Source of the DNA: Phycisphaerae bacterium
GTDB taxonomy: Bacteria > Planctomycetota > Phycisphaerae > JAAYCJ01
Reading direction: 5' to 3'
Assembly: GCA_012729815.1 (NCBI GenBank)
Contig: JAAYCJ010000054.1
Location: 1-34,006, forward strand
DNA: 34,006 nt
Part shown: piece by piece, positions 1 through 8,563 of the stretch
Layout of the letters: each line of letters begins with the position of its first letter
Position numbering within the stretch: position 1 is the first letter of the stretch
Notes under the pieces: model-generated
Told to the model about the DNA's origin: nothing
The model's input: the letters and a program-made list of their open reading frames with translations, nothing else
Databases searched by the model: none
Made by a program: the position numbers and the translations under genes

Positions 1-40
1 ATGATCGATTCAAATCCAGAACCGCCGCCGCTTGGCCCGA

Positions 41-46
41 TATAAT
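41..46 (+). promoter_or_regulatory. Possible -10 box upstream of the lipoprotein gene
   Basis: A perfect TATAAT hexamer stands 66 bases before the proposed GTG start of the first gene. No convincing -35 hexamer is visible 16 to 18 bases upstream, and the window begins only 40 bases before it, so this is a weak call. Confidence 0.25.
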
Positions 47-112
47 CTGGAGACGCCCCGAGCGGCGGAGCGGGTGATTGATGGGACTTCTGAAATCACA
101 GAGGCTGCCACC

Positions 113-715
113 GTGAATGCCATAGTCCTCAGACGCAGGCTCCTTTTTCCCGTACTGCTTCTGCTGGCGGGCTGTCAGGGCCCGCTGGCGACCTTCAACT
201 ACAAGCACGGCTTCGAAGGAGCGATCCTTCGGATGTATGAGGACCACGTGCTGGCCAACCTGGGCCGACGGGCCAACGGCCGGTTCATCATCCAGATGCA
301 GTTCGGCAATTTCGCCAGCAATGTCACCTACGGAACCAACATGAGTGGCGAACTGGATATCTTCGACACCAGCAACACCATCACCGGCAGCCCCAACACG
401 GTCGAGTTCAATCCCGGTTTCTGGACGATCAGCCCCAACGTCGGGTCGTCCCTCTCGGGCCATGCGGGATTCGTGGCCAACCCGGCTTCCAACCAGGACC
501 AGATCCTGGCCCTTTACGACGCCGAGGTCGAAAAGCCGCCCGAGACACGGCTGTTCTTCATCAGCCGCAACTCGCGCGACGCCTCTCGATGCTACCGGTC
601 GGTGAATCTGGGACACGGCGAATGGGCCTGCGTGCCCAAGGAGATGACCCGCCAGTTCGCCGACTTCGTCACCCGGGTCAGCTTCTACCGACCGGAGGAA
701 CCGCCGGCCCCGTAG
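113..715 (+). CDS. Small secreted lipoprotein of unknown function
   Basis: This encodes 200 residues from a GTG start. The frame is open further upstream from a TTG at 32, but the GTG is preferred because it puts a basic stretch (RRR at 7-9) directly before a hydrophobic segment and a lipobox L18-A19-G20-C21, as expected of a type II signal peptide. The mature protein would be lipid-anchored. It contains no domain I recognise. The middle is rich in Asn, Thr, Ser and Gly, suggesting beta structure, and there are two cysteines late in the chain (in ASRCYR and EWACVP). It ends in a proline-rich tail. The next gene is 146 bases downstream on the same strand, but nothing links their functions. Confidence 0.7.
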   Translation: MNAIVLRRRLLFPVLLLLAGCQGPLATFNYKHGFEGAILRMYEDHVLANLGRRANGRFIIQMQFGNFASNVTYGTNMSGELDIFDTSNTITGSPNTVEFNPGFWTISPNVGSSLSGHAGFVANPASNQDQILALYDAEVEKPPETRLFFISRNSRDASRCYRSVNLGHGEWACVPKEMTRQFADFVTRVSFYRPEEPPAP

Positions 716-861
716 GCAAGATTCCGTCAGCCGGCATCGCGGCACCCATAAGCTCCACGGACGCTATCCGCATTTTCCTGTTGTTCCACGCCATCGGTCG
801 GCATATCCTTTAGGTAGCCGCCGGGGAGCTACAAAGGGTCGATGAACCGCAGGGGTGTCCG

Positions 862-1728
862 ATGGGCCAGACCTACGTCGGGTTCGCCATATCCGACTGC
901 AATCCGCAGCAGCGCAATCTCTTGGAAGTACTTGAATTCCTTAATCCCGCCGACGGCGTCGAACTGCAGCCGGAGTTCGGCATCTGGGACGTTGACGCGG
1001 CCATGGATCTGCTGTGCCGCTGCCCCTTCCGCACCGTCCACGCCCCGTCCAACGGGATCGACATCTCGACTCCCACCGAACCCAAGGGCGAAGACGACAT
1101 CCGCAAGACGCTGGCCAGCATGGACTTCGCCCACCGCGTCGGCGCCGGCGCCTTTGTCATCCATCCGGTCAACGCCGAATACCCCCTGAACCTCGACGAG
1201 CGTCAGCACCGCCGGCGCGTCTTCCTGCACACGTTCCGCAACCAGATCGTCCCCCACTACCGCGACAGGGGCTATACGTTCGATCTGTGCCTGGAGAACA
1301 TCGAGTTCAGCAAGTACCCGGCCATGCTCGAGGAACTCATCGAACTCCAGGAGACCTGCAGCCAGTGGGCCCCGGTCAAGGTCGTCCTCGACGTCCCCCA
1401 CATCTGGAACACCCGCCGGATCGTCCAGGAGAACGAGGATCGGCGGCGGGCGATGTACCAGCCGTCGCTGGATGTCGGCCTGGTCGAGCAGGTGGCCGGT
1501 TTCATCGAGCAGTACCGCGACCGGATCGCGTTCTACCACCTGGCCAACTTCGGCGTCGATCCGGTTCGCACCCACGACCCGATCACCCCTACCAAGATCC
1601 ATCCCGAACTCAAGGAGATCCTCCCGCTCCTGAGCGACAAGTCCATCATTCTGGAGGTCTACACCGGACCGAGGGACAAGCTCAAGGAGTCGGAACGAAC
1701 GGTCAGATCGTTCGTCGGATCGCCATGA
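862..1728 (+). CDS. Metal-binding TIM-barrel protein, sugar isomerase / endonuclease IV fold
   Basis: This encodes 288 residues and starts at an ATG with AGGGG 7 bases upstream. The sequence has the pattern of the xylose-isomerase-like TIM barrels (AP endonuclease family 2). Candidate metal ligands sit at the ends of successive strands: H60 (in TVHAPS), H101 (VIHPVN), E145 (CLENIE), D177 and H180 (LDVPH), H226 (FYHLAN), H238-D239 (THDP) and E265 (LEVY). This resembles the three-zinc site of endonuclease IV, but the same fold includes sugar-phosphate isomerases and epimerases, and sequence alone does not separate them. The stop overlaps the start of the next gene (ATGA), so the two are translated together. 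Because that neighbour looks like a primase-type polymerase, a role in nucleic acid repair is a reasonable inference; a sugar isomerase remains the main alternative. Confidence 0.75.
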   Translation: MGQTYVGFAISDCNPQQRNLLEVLEFLNPADGVELQPEFGIWDVDAAMDLLCRCPFRTVHAPSNGIDISTPTEPKGEDDIRKTLASMDFAHRVGAGAFVIHPVNAEYPLNLDERQHRRRVFLHTFRNQIVPHYRDRGYTFDLCLENIEFSKYPAMLEELIELQETCSQWAPVKVVLDVPHIWNTRRIVQENEDRRRAMYQPSLDVGLVEQVAGFIEQYRDRIAFYHLANFGVDPVRTHDPITPTKIHPELKEILPLLSDKSIILEVYTGPRDKLKESERTVRSFVGSP

Positions 1729-3029
1729 ACCGCGAATACTATCAACACCCAGCCATCGCCGATCGCATCAGGGAATACGCCCACGACGCCGTGTTCATCA
1801 GCACGGGCGAGCCGAGCCTCGGCTATGAGCACCGTTGTCGCGGACCCGGCCGCGTTGCCGAGGCCCTCGCCAGCGGCGACGGGATCTACCGCAGCATTCT
1901 CGACTACAGCCGCGTGATCTTCGCCATTGACCTGGAGTACGGCAACAGGACATTCCCCGGCGAGATCTTCCACGAGCCGCTGACGACGTTCCAGAAGATC
2001 GAACCGACCCGCCTGGCCATCCGCGACGTCCTTAGCCGCTACGGCGTGGCGTATCTGGAGCTGATGACCGGCCAGGGCTATCACTTCGTCGCGGCCATCG
2101 AGCGGTCATCGTCGTCCTATCAGGCGCTGCTGCGGGCGGCCGGGCGTCTCGCCGTTCTGCCCGCGACCGCCGCGGCCAGGCTGATCGGGACCGTCGAGAA
2201 CGGCGACTCGGCGCCCGTGGTCCGCGACGCGAGCGTGTTTCTGATGCTCGGCCATCTGGCCGATTACATTTTCGACCGCATCCGCCTGCGCACCGAGTTG
2301 CTGCTGCGCACCTCCGACGTCTACGATCGCGACCAGATCATCATCTTCGACTCGACGCTCTACGGGTATCTGATCACCCAGCGGTCCACCCGCTGCGTGT
2401 TTTCGCTCCACCGCAAACCGCTGATCTTCCCGATCTATGAGTACCGCGGTCCGCCGCTGGTGGCCATCCCGACCGCCGGGCTCGATCTGCGGCAGTGCCT
2501 GGAAATTCGGGCCGACGACCGCGGCCACTATCAGCTCGCCGCGGAGTTGGCCGCCCGCACCACCACGGCGATCCCATCGGCTGATTTCACGCGTCTGCTC
2601 GGCGGTTATCTGACTTCCGGCGCCTATCGCCGGCATCGCCGGCTCGCCGAGCAGCTCCAAGACGCCACCGTCGAGAACGCGGAACGCGCCGCCGCGCTCG
2701 ATCTGATCCGGCGCGACGATCCCGAGATCACGGATCCGGAACGTTTCTGGGGCCCGCTGGCGGCGCCCGACTGGGCTTCGCTCTACCGCGACGGTCTCTC
2801 GGAACAGTCCGCCGCCGCCCTCGGCCGGCCCAACGATCTGCTGCTGAAGCCGACCCATCTGCGGCATCTGATCCGCGAACTGACCGATCACGGCTGCTCG
2901 GCGCCGCAGATTATCGCGGTGATCGCTGAGAAGTACCGCAGCGACTACAACTGGCAGGACGACCTGTCCAACAACGACCCGTACCTGCGGGCGGAGTACT
3001 GGCTTCGAACCCTCTCGCAGCAGTTCTGA
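1725..3029 (+). CDS. Probable archaeo-eukaryotic primase (AEP)-like protein
   Basis: This encodes 434 residues. The frame is open back to 1014, but that stretch lies antisense-frame inside the TIM-barrel gene; the ATG at 1725 is chosen because it forms an ATGA overlap with that gene's stop. Three motifs occur in the order and spacing of the AEP polymerase core. Motif I is an acidic pair after a hydrophobic strand (FAIDLEY, D69 and E71). Motif II is TGQGYHF with H120. Motif III is IIIFDS with D209, followed by R220, R223 and K231, as in the D...R.R...K pattern of PrimPol enzymes. Residues about 375-430 form a separate helical C-terminal segment ending in conserved-looking aromatic and acidic positions (YNWQDDL, DPYLRAEYW). 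No helicase or zinc-binding motif is seen. I know similar uncharacterised proteins from this phylum. The polymerase call is inference from motifs. Confidence 0.55.
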   Translation: MNREYYQHPAIADRIREYAHDAVFISTGEPSLGYEHRCRGPGRVAEALASGDGIYRSILDYSRVIFAIDLEYGNRTFPGEIFHEPLTTFQKIEPTRLAIRDVLSRYGVAYLELMTGQGYHFVAAIERSSSSYQALLRAAGRLAVLPATAAARLIGTVENGDSAPVVRDASVFLMLGHLADYIFDRIRLRTELLLRTSDVYDRDQIIIFDSTLYGYLITQRSTRCVFSLHRKPLIFPIYEYRGPPLVAIPTAGLDLRQCLEIRADDRGHYQLAAELAARTTTAIPSADFTRLLGGYLTSGAYRRHRRLAEQLQDATVENAERAAALDLIRRDDPEITDPERFWGPLAAPDWASLYRDGLSEQSAAALGRPNDLLLKPTHLRHLIRELTDHGCSAPQIIAVIAEKYRSDYNWQDDLSNNDPYLRAEYWLRTLSQQF

Positions 3030-3115
3030 TCCCGCACAGGGAACCGCGACCGTTACGACCTGCCTTTCGCACAGAGCCCGGATGACCGGAGCCCGCGGGA
3101 GCGACTCTGCGGCGG

Positions 3116-6028
3116 TTACCAGAATATCCACCAGTAGATCGCGGTGAGTCCCTGGCCCCAGCGGGTGGACGGCACCAGCGGCGTCGCCTCCTGAGCATAG
3201 CCCCACGCCTGGATGTGTTGGCCGATCAAGCTTCCGCCGGTAAAGTCGGGAGCGAAACACAGGGCGCTGTAGACGCTGGCGTTCGGGTTGCCCAGGCCGC
3301 CGCACAGACCGTTCCAGTCCGTGGAGAAGAATCGCTGCACGTAGGTCTGGAAGTCATCGGCATCGCCGCCCACCATCGGGACGGGGACATCCCAGCCCAG
3401 ACAGACCTGATCGAGTTCCAGTTGGCTCGCGCTCGAGTACATCCCAAGGGCCATCGCCATGTCGTCGGACGCTCCGACCTCACAGGTATCAAGGAACGCA
3501 ATCTTGAACCGCCCGGAATCCATGAGCCCCAAAGAGCCGATCGACAGCTGCGAGTCCTGCTCGAAGACCGGCGAGAGATCCTCGTACCACGCGGGCACGG
3601 AGCTAAAGTCGCGCCTCAGGTAAGAGAATACCTCTCCGCCGTCGTACAGTTCCATCGTGGAACGGAATCCGCTTGCGGTCGGCGCGCCGCCGGCACGACC
3701 CATGCCGTAGAGGAAGTGCACATCGGGCGGATCGACGAGCCAGTGGGCCAGGTTGTCCCACGTGCAGGACCGCCCGGCCAGGACGGCGTAGTCCAGGCTC
3801 TCGTTCGTGCAGGCGTCGATGACCTGGACGATCCTGTCCCATGCCAGATGGTTGCGCCGGCTTGAGGGCAGGAAGATCAGCGCGTCGGCGGTGGATGTGC
3901 TCGCGTCGTTCGGATCGACCCACTGTCCAAGGGTGTGCGCGCAGAGGACGCGGCTGGCGCCCGCATCCTCCTCGACCACGCACTGGTTGATCTGATCGAC
4001 CAGCGCGGTGTCCGGGATCGAAACGCACAGCGAGCCGCCGGTGGTCAGCGTCACGGTCCACTGGACAGTGCCGGCGGTGTCGAAGACGCTGACGGTCAGG
4101 TCCTCGCTTCCTCCGTACATCGCGGCGAGCGGATGGTCCCGCCCGGCGATGAAGTTGTCGCTGGTGGTCAGCAGGTGCAGGTCGTTGTCGAACCAGACAG
4201 GAAGGGTCGCGGACAGCGTGACGACCGAGTTTGGATCCACGCCCACGAGCTTGAGCGCGTGAGAGCCGTTCGCTTCGGTTGACGTCTCGACCTCCAGCGA
4301 CGGACTTCCATAGGACGGATGGACCTTTCCGATGAACCGTCCGTCAAGGAAGACCTGCACATAGGCCTCTCCGGAGGTGTCGCCCGACGTTGAGGCAAGG
4401 CACCAGCCCGAAAGGTCGTTGGGATCGCCGTCGACCGTCGCGGCGATGGTCGGCCGCGTGAGGCCGGACTGGCCGTACTGGGTCGCCAGAATGCCAAGGT
4501 CACCGACGCCGACCTCGCCGTCGCGGTCGATGTCGGCCTCCAGGTAGTTGTATCCCGGCGAGGTGGTCTGGCCGTACTGCGTAGCCAGAATGCCCAGGTC
4601 GCCCACGCCGACCTGGCCGTCGCGGTTAATGTCCGCTTCAAGGTAGGTGGCGGTCCCGACATTGGCGAGGTCGAAGTTGGAGTAGTGGAATCCGATATCG
4701 ATCGTTCCGGTGTCCGGCTCGCGATCGGCCGACGTGGCCGAGCCGGTCAGCTGCGGTTCGGCGAGCCCGATCGTGCCCCACCCGGTATCGACCAGCGGCG
4801 AGTAGCGATCCAGGTAATATCCCTCCAGCGGCCCGAGGCCCGGGTCGTAGGGGCTTTCGAAGACCTCCTGCGGATAGTCCTCCACGAAGCCGGGAATCAG
4901 AACAAAGTTGCTGTTCTGGGTGTTGGCGTAGTAGCCGGTGCATACCACGATGGGAATCACGTAGCCGTCCAGGAGATCAATGCCGCACATGGTCCGCGAG
5001 ATCAGATTGCTGGTCATCTCCACCGTTCCGGCCTCCTGCGGATCGAGTGCGCCGAAGATGAGGATTCCATCCCACTCCGCCAGGTCGATCGTATTGTGGC
5101 GGATGGCCATCCTCGCATCGGGCGATGCGGGGCCGCTGAAGGAGTTCATATCGACAAAGATACCGGCGGCGGCGGAGTCGATGATCTGGTTGTTCAGCAC
5201 GTCGGTCACGTCGGCCCCGGTCTGCCAGATGCCGATGTAGGAGTGGTAGATGAAGTTGTCGTGCAGCGGCTCGTCGAGGTGGATATCCTCCGTGCCCAGG
5301 CCGACGTAGGCGAACTCGACCACGCAGAAGCAGACCTCGCAGGCCACCGAAGCCGTCGATTCGATCAGGACGGCGCAATAGTAGTCGCCCCAGGCCGGCG
5401 TTGCGGCGTCGGAGGTGAATACGATGGGATTACCCGGGGTCCCGCGGGCCACGATCGTCCCGCCGCTGTTGACCTTCAGGCGATAGCCCGAACCAAACGT
5501 CACCACGGTTCCCGGCTCGATCACCAGCAGGGCCTGGACGTTGACGTTGGCGGTCACGTGGTAGGTATTGCCGGCGGTCCAGATCGCGTTGGTGGTGATA
5601 TCGGAGTTGATCTCGATCAGCCCACTGGTTGCGCCTCCGTCCAGCGTGCCCAAGAGGGTCATAGACGGCGACTCGACAGCGGCCTGCGACTCGGCGGCCA
5701 GCGCATTCCGTTGGGCCAGGAACCGCAGGTAATCCTCGGGAGTTGCGGCAGGCATCGGCCGATCCGAAGCGGCTGGACAGGCAACCGGCAACCGCTCGCG
5801 CGACACCAGCGCCGGATCGATCCGCGGGACGCTCGTGGATGGGGCCGGCATCTGGGACGTCAACTCCCCACCCGACATCTCAGTCAAAAACGCATCGAGC
5901 TGCTCAACACTCACCTGATTGAAGTCAACCGCCGTTTCGACGCCGACGGCCGGCCAGCCGCACAACCCCGCTACCAGCGCCACCCACAGCCACGCACGCA
6001 CAGCTACGGACCGTCCTGACGTTCTCAT
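3116..6028 (-). CDS. Secreted beta-helix protein with dockerin-like repeats and a degenerate caspase-like region
   Basis: This encodes 970 residues. The ATG at 6028 is preferred over earlier in-frame starts because GGAGG lies 5 bases before it and it opens directly onto a signal peptide (basic MRTSGRS, then a hydrophobic stretch to about residue 28). Residues about 110-440 are rich in Asn, Gly and Val with repeated turns (DVLNNQII, AIRHNTIDL, EMTSNLIS), typical of a right-handed parallel beta-helix. Residues about 463-518 hold two near-identical dockerin-like calcium repeats, each reading D-x-(N/D)-R-D-G followed by VGVGDLGILATQYGQ. Residues about 650-920 resemble a caspase-like (clan CD) fold: strand YGMGRAG at 774-780 and strand IAFLDTC ending at C849. 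The usual G-H-G is G-M-G here (M776), so proteolysis is doubtful. The protein is probably extracellular or surface-bound. Confidence 0.75.
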   Translation of the reverse strand: MRTSGRSVAVRAWLWVALVAGLCGWPAVGVETAVDFNQVSVEQLDAFLTEMSGGELTSQMPAPSTSVPRIDPALVSRERLPVACPAASDRPMPAATPEDYLRFLAQRNALAAESQAAVESPSMTLLGTLDGGATSGLIEINSDITTNAIWTAGNTYHVTANVNVQALLVIEPGTVVTFGSGYRLKVNSGGTIVARGTPGNPIVFTSDAATPAWGDYYCAVLIESTASVACEVCFCVVEFAYVGLGTEDIHLDEPLHDNFIYHSYIGIWQTGADVTDVLNNQIIDSAAAGIFVDMNSFSGPASPDARMAIRHNTIDLAEWDGILIFGALDPQEAGTVEMTSNLISRTMCGIDLLDGYVIPIVVCTGYYANTQNSNFVLIPGFVEDYPQEVFESPYDPGLGPLEGYYLDRYSPLVDTGWGTIGLAEPQLTGSATSADREPDTGTIDIGFHYSNFDLANVGTATYLEADINRDGQVGVGDLGILATQYGQTTSPGYNYLEADIDRDGEVGVGDLGILATQYGQSGLTRPTIAATVDGDPNDLSGWCLASTSGDTSGEAYVQVFLDGRFIGKVHPSYGSPSLEVETSTEANGSHALKLVGVDPNSVVTLSATLPVWFDNDLHLLTTSDNFIAGRDHPLAAMYGGSEDLTVSVFDTAGTVQWTVTLTTGGSLCVSIPDTALVDQINQCVVEEDAGASRVLCAHTLGQWVDPNDASTSTADALIFLPSSRRNHLAWDRIVQVIDACTNESLDYAVLAGRSCTWDNLAHWLVDPPDVHFLYGMGRAGGAPTASGFRSTMELYDGGEVFSYLRRDFSSVPAWYEDLSPVFEQDSQLSIGSLGLMDSGRFKIAFLDTCEVGASDDMAMALGMYSSASQLELDQVCLGWDVPVPMVGGDADDFQTYVQRFFSTDWNGLCGGLGNPNASVYSALCFAPDFTGGSLIGQHIQAWGYAQEATPLVPSTRWGQGLTAIYWWIFW

Positions 6029-6397
6029 GGTTGCCTCCATCCTCGATTGACATCGTGAATCCGAATTCACATTCGACCAAACGGCGCCTGCGAGTGGAAA
6101 CATCCCGAGGCACAAGAAGCGCGGAACAAGACTCTCCGCGATCAAACACTTTCGCCTAAGACCTGCCAGCGAGAATTGTCATGCCGCCATCGGCGGTACT
6201 GCTGCCTGGGCCTCCCATCTGCGTGTTGCCCGAGGATAGGTCCGCAAAGTCAATTTACCAATGTTCAGATGGACTGTCAATGGTGTTCGCGGGAACGCTT
6301 CTGCAGACCCGGTGGCCCGACCCCGTCGGATGGGGAAGCCAAGGAGCGCCCGGATTCGCCGGATATGGACGTAACGTCGCGACGCCGATCTCGCGGC
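6029..6397. other. 369-base gap holding the leader of the beta-helix gene
   Basis: The stretch holds no gene I can support. On the minus strand a promoter at 6252-6280 would give the beta-helix gene an untranslated leader of about 215 bases. In that leader, near 6182-6200, a short inverted repeat (CCGCC, five-base loop, GGCGG) could form a hairpin. I do not recognise a riboswitch. Short frames inside have no ribosome site or known domain. Confidence 0.4.
6252..6280 (-). promoter_or_regulatory. Sigma-70-type promoter for the beta-helix gene
   Basis: Read on the minus strand, a perfect -35 box TTGACA (6275-6280) is followed after 17 bases by a -10 box TAAATT (6252-6257). It points towards the gene starting at 6028. 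Transcription would begin near 6245. Confidence 0.45.
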
Positions 6398-7783
6398 CTA
6401 GACCAGCGTGCTCCTGGTCGGATCGGGGATTCTCATCAGCAACCCGGTCAGTTCCGTGACCTCCAGGTTCGCCAGGTTGTCGACCACGTCGATGATGTCC
6501 TGCCGCAGCGGGGCCTCGACGTAGCGGGTGGCCAGGCGCTCGAATTTCGTCACCGCGTCGCTCCACGACATCGGCCGGGTGTAGAACCCGTCGTAGTCGC
6601 GCTTCTCCTTCTCGACCACCCGCCGGTCGGTCAGATAGACCCGCACGCGGCACGGCATCTCCTCCGGAAAGCGCCAACTGAATTCATCCAGCGGGCGGAC
6701 TTCCACCTTCCGCAGCAGTTCCTGGACGTCCTCGCGGCTGATCCGCTCGTGTGTGTACTGCTGCGGCAGCACGTGGCCGTCCAGCAGCGCCGCCGCAATG
6801 ACGTAGGGCAGGCTGCGATCCGCCTGCTCCTTGGTGTGCACCTCGTGGCGAGGGCCTTCCTCGCCGCCGCCGATCAGGTTGTAGGCGATCTCGAAGATGT
6901 CGATCTCCACCCGCTCGACGTCGTCGGCGGCGAATCCCTGCTCGGCCTGCAACTCGATCACCGCCTCGACCGCCGACTGGGCGTGGATGTCGGCATCATG
7001 CTTCTTGAGACACACGTGATTGATCCGTTCCAGATCCTCGACCTGCCAGTCGATCACGAAGTGACCGGCGATCGTGTCGATAAAACCCCCGCGACCCTCG
7101 AAGACGTCCAGCGGACCGGTGACCCCCTTGGCCGCCAGAAGCACCGCGTCCGTCGCCGCCAGCGCCATGTGCGGATAGGCCAGCCCGCGCCACTGCGACA
7201 ACTCGCCGCTCCGCGTGATTCGCAGACCGTTCAGCGACGCGCCGCAGATCGCCAGCGAGTTCGCCGTCCGTTCCGCGTCCAGCCCCAGCGCCTTGGCCGC
7301 GCCCGCCGCCACCGCGTACGCCCCTTGCGTCGTGTGGTCGAAACCCTTCTGTCGCACCGGAGCCAGCTCGCTCAGCCGGCAATGCACCTGGTAGGCCACC
7401 GCCAGGGCCGTCAGGAAATCCCGGCCCGAGCACTCGGCAAACTCCGACGCCGCCAGCACCGCCGAGACGTTGTCGCTCGGATGGCACGTCTCGCCCGCGG
7501 CCAGAAAGCTGTCATTGTAGTCGAGGTACCGCACCAGCGCCCCGTTGTACAGTGCCGCCCGTTCCGGCGAGACCGCCCCACCGCCGATCAGGCTGCACGA
7601 TCCACCCAACCCGAACTCCTCGATCTGGTGGCGAACCATTCGCACCGGCTCGCCCTCCAGCGCCCCGATCGCGCAGCCGAGGGCATCGAGCACACAGATG
7701 CGAAGCTGATCTCGCGCCGCCTTCGAAAGGTCGGTGAACGATGAGCGAACGACGAACTCGGCAAGTTCCCGGGCCTTGGTCAT
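6398..7783 (-). CDS. MmgE/PrpD family dehydratase
   Basis: This encodes 461 residues, the usual length for the family, starting at an ATG with AGGGGG 8 bases before it. Members include 2-methylcitrate dehydratase (PrpD), cis-aconitate decarboxylase and iminodisuccinate epimerase: cytoplasmic enzymes that dehydrate, decarboxylate or epimerise polycarboxylates. Family hallmarks are present: an N-terminal helical domain with the DALGCAIGALEGEP segment near residues 33-46, AALYNGALVRYLDYND near 77-92, a HPSDN loop at about 101-105 and the DHTTQGAYAVAAGAAKALG helix near 149-167. No methylcitrate synthase or lyase gene is nearby, so the PrpD role cannot be assigned and the substrate is unknown. The gene stands alone on this strand, 369 bases upstream of the beta-helix gene start. 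Confidence 0.85.
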   Translation of the reverse strand: MTKARELAEFVVRSSFTDLSKAARDQLRICVLDALGCAIGALEGEPVRMVRHQIEEFGLGGSCSLIGGGAVSPERAALYNGALVRYLDYNDSFLAAGETCHPSDNVSAVLAASEFAECSGRDFLTALAVAYQVHCRLSELAPVRQKGFDHTTQGAYAVAAGAAKALGLDAERTANSLAICGASLNGLRITRSGELSQWRGLAYPHMALAATDAVLLAAKGVTGPLDVFEGRGGFIDTIAGHFVIDWQVEDLERINHVCLKKHDADIHAQSAVEAVIELQAEQGFAADDVERVEIDIFEIAYNLIGGGEEGPRHEVHTKEQADRSLPYVIAAALLDGHVLPQQYTHERISREDVQELLRKVEVRPLDEFSWRFPEEMPCRVRVYLTDRRVVEKEKRDYDGFYTRPMSWSDAVTKFERLATRYVEAPLRQDIIDVVDNLANLEVTELTGLLMRIPDPTRSTLV

Positions 7784-7913
7784 GGCCGTGTCCCCCTGTC
7801 TGATCGCGAATAATGTTTCGCAGCGGCCGACGCCTCCACGGCGACGTCCGCCACCCCCAAAGCGGTATGCTATTATAACTCGTCGCCGGCCGCCCGTCCA
7901 GAACCAGCCGATT

Positions 7914-8561
7914 TCAGGCCCCGGCGGAGGCGAAAAAGCCCGGAAGCAGGCGATAGATCAACAGATTGGAGATCACCTCGCCCACGATAATCGCCGGGAC
8001 GAAAATGCCTAACGCCTTGCCTCCGCTGAGGTTGCACGATACGGCAAACCCGTTGTACATCAACGCCACCATCCAGATCACCATCAGCAAGACGACCACA
8101 ATCGCGAGCACCGCCTGGACAGAGACAATCTCCATGAGGAATTCCGGGTCCGCCACATGGCCCATCAACTCGAGCGAAAACCGCTGATACCCCGGCAGCA
8201 GCACCGCCAGGGCCGCGATCGCCATCGGCCAGCGGGCCAGCGCCTGCGTTCCCAACAGGTCCAGCGCCCTGAAGCGGGTGGACGAGACCAGCCGTCCGCC
8301 GGCCCACAGCAGCACGACCATCACGATCCAGTTGATCAACCCATCGGCCACCGCCAGACCGAACGGCGGCTCGCCCTGCGTGTGGAAGTCGAGCACGCCG
8401 TCAAAACGCGCCCGTCCGAAATACGCCACCAACCCCGCCGCTGCGATCGCCGCCAGCCCCAAACTCAGAGCCGGACCGCCCGCGATGTACCGGAACGGAT
8501 TGAACAGCCACGTCCAGATCGATCTGGCTTCGCGCACTGTCGTTGCGTCCTGCTCTGCCAT
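7914..8561 (-). CDS. Yip1-like multi-pass membrane protein
   Basis: This encodes 215 residues. An ATG at 8567 is also in frame, but GGAGG sits 7 bases before the ATG at 8561 and almost touches the upstream one, so 8561 is chosen. The protein starts with a soluble tail containing WTWLFNPFRYIAGGPAL, followed by about five hydrophobic segments. This layout is that of Yip1-domain and related integral membrane proteins often found with DUF2089 regulators. The start lies 2 bases after the stop of the DUF2089 gene, so the two are co-transcribed. Its role is unknown; the context suggests a membrane component controlled by that regulator. Confidence 0.65.
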   Translation of the reverse strand: MAEQDATTVREARSIWTWLFNPFRYIAGGPALSLGLAAIAAAGLVAYFGRARFDGVLDFHTQGEPPFGLAVADGLINWIVMVVLLWAGGRLVSSTRFRALDLLGTQALARWPMAIAALAVLLPGYQRFSLELMGHVADPEFLMEIVSVQAVLAIVVVLLMVIWMVALMYNGFAVSCNLSGGKALGIFVPAIIVGEVISNLLIYRLLPGFFASAGA

Positions 8562-8563
8562 GA

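Noticed and set aside
829-1602. 257-codon frame on minus
   Set aside because: It is the complement of the TIM-barrel gene, with no ribosome site or domain.
1014-1724. N-terminal extension of the primase-like gene
   Set aside because: The frame is open, but it runs inside the TIM-barrel gene, is full of Arg, Pro and His as expected from a shifted frame in GC-rich DNA, and a well-placed ATG at 1725 follows.
2106-3305. 399-codon frame on minus
   Set aside because: It lies opposite the primase-like gene and runs into the beta-helix gene; its composition is Arg/Gly-rich with no motif.
4685-6019. 444-codon frame on plus
   Set aside because: It is opposite the beta-helix gene, whose signal peptide, repeats and ribosome site are clear.
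6176-7744. 522-codon frame on plus
   Set aside because: It is opposite the MmgE/PrpD gene and has only Arg/His/Gln-rich shadow sequence.
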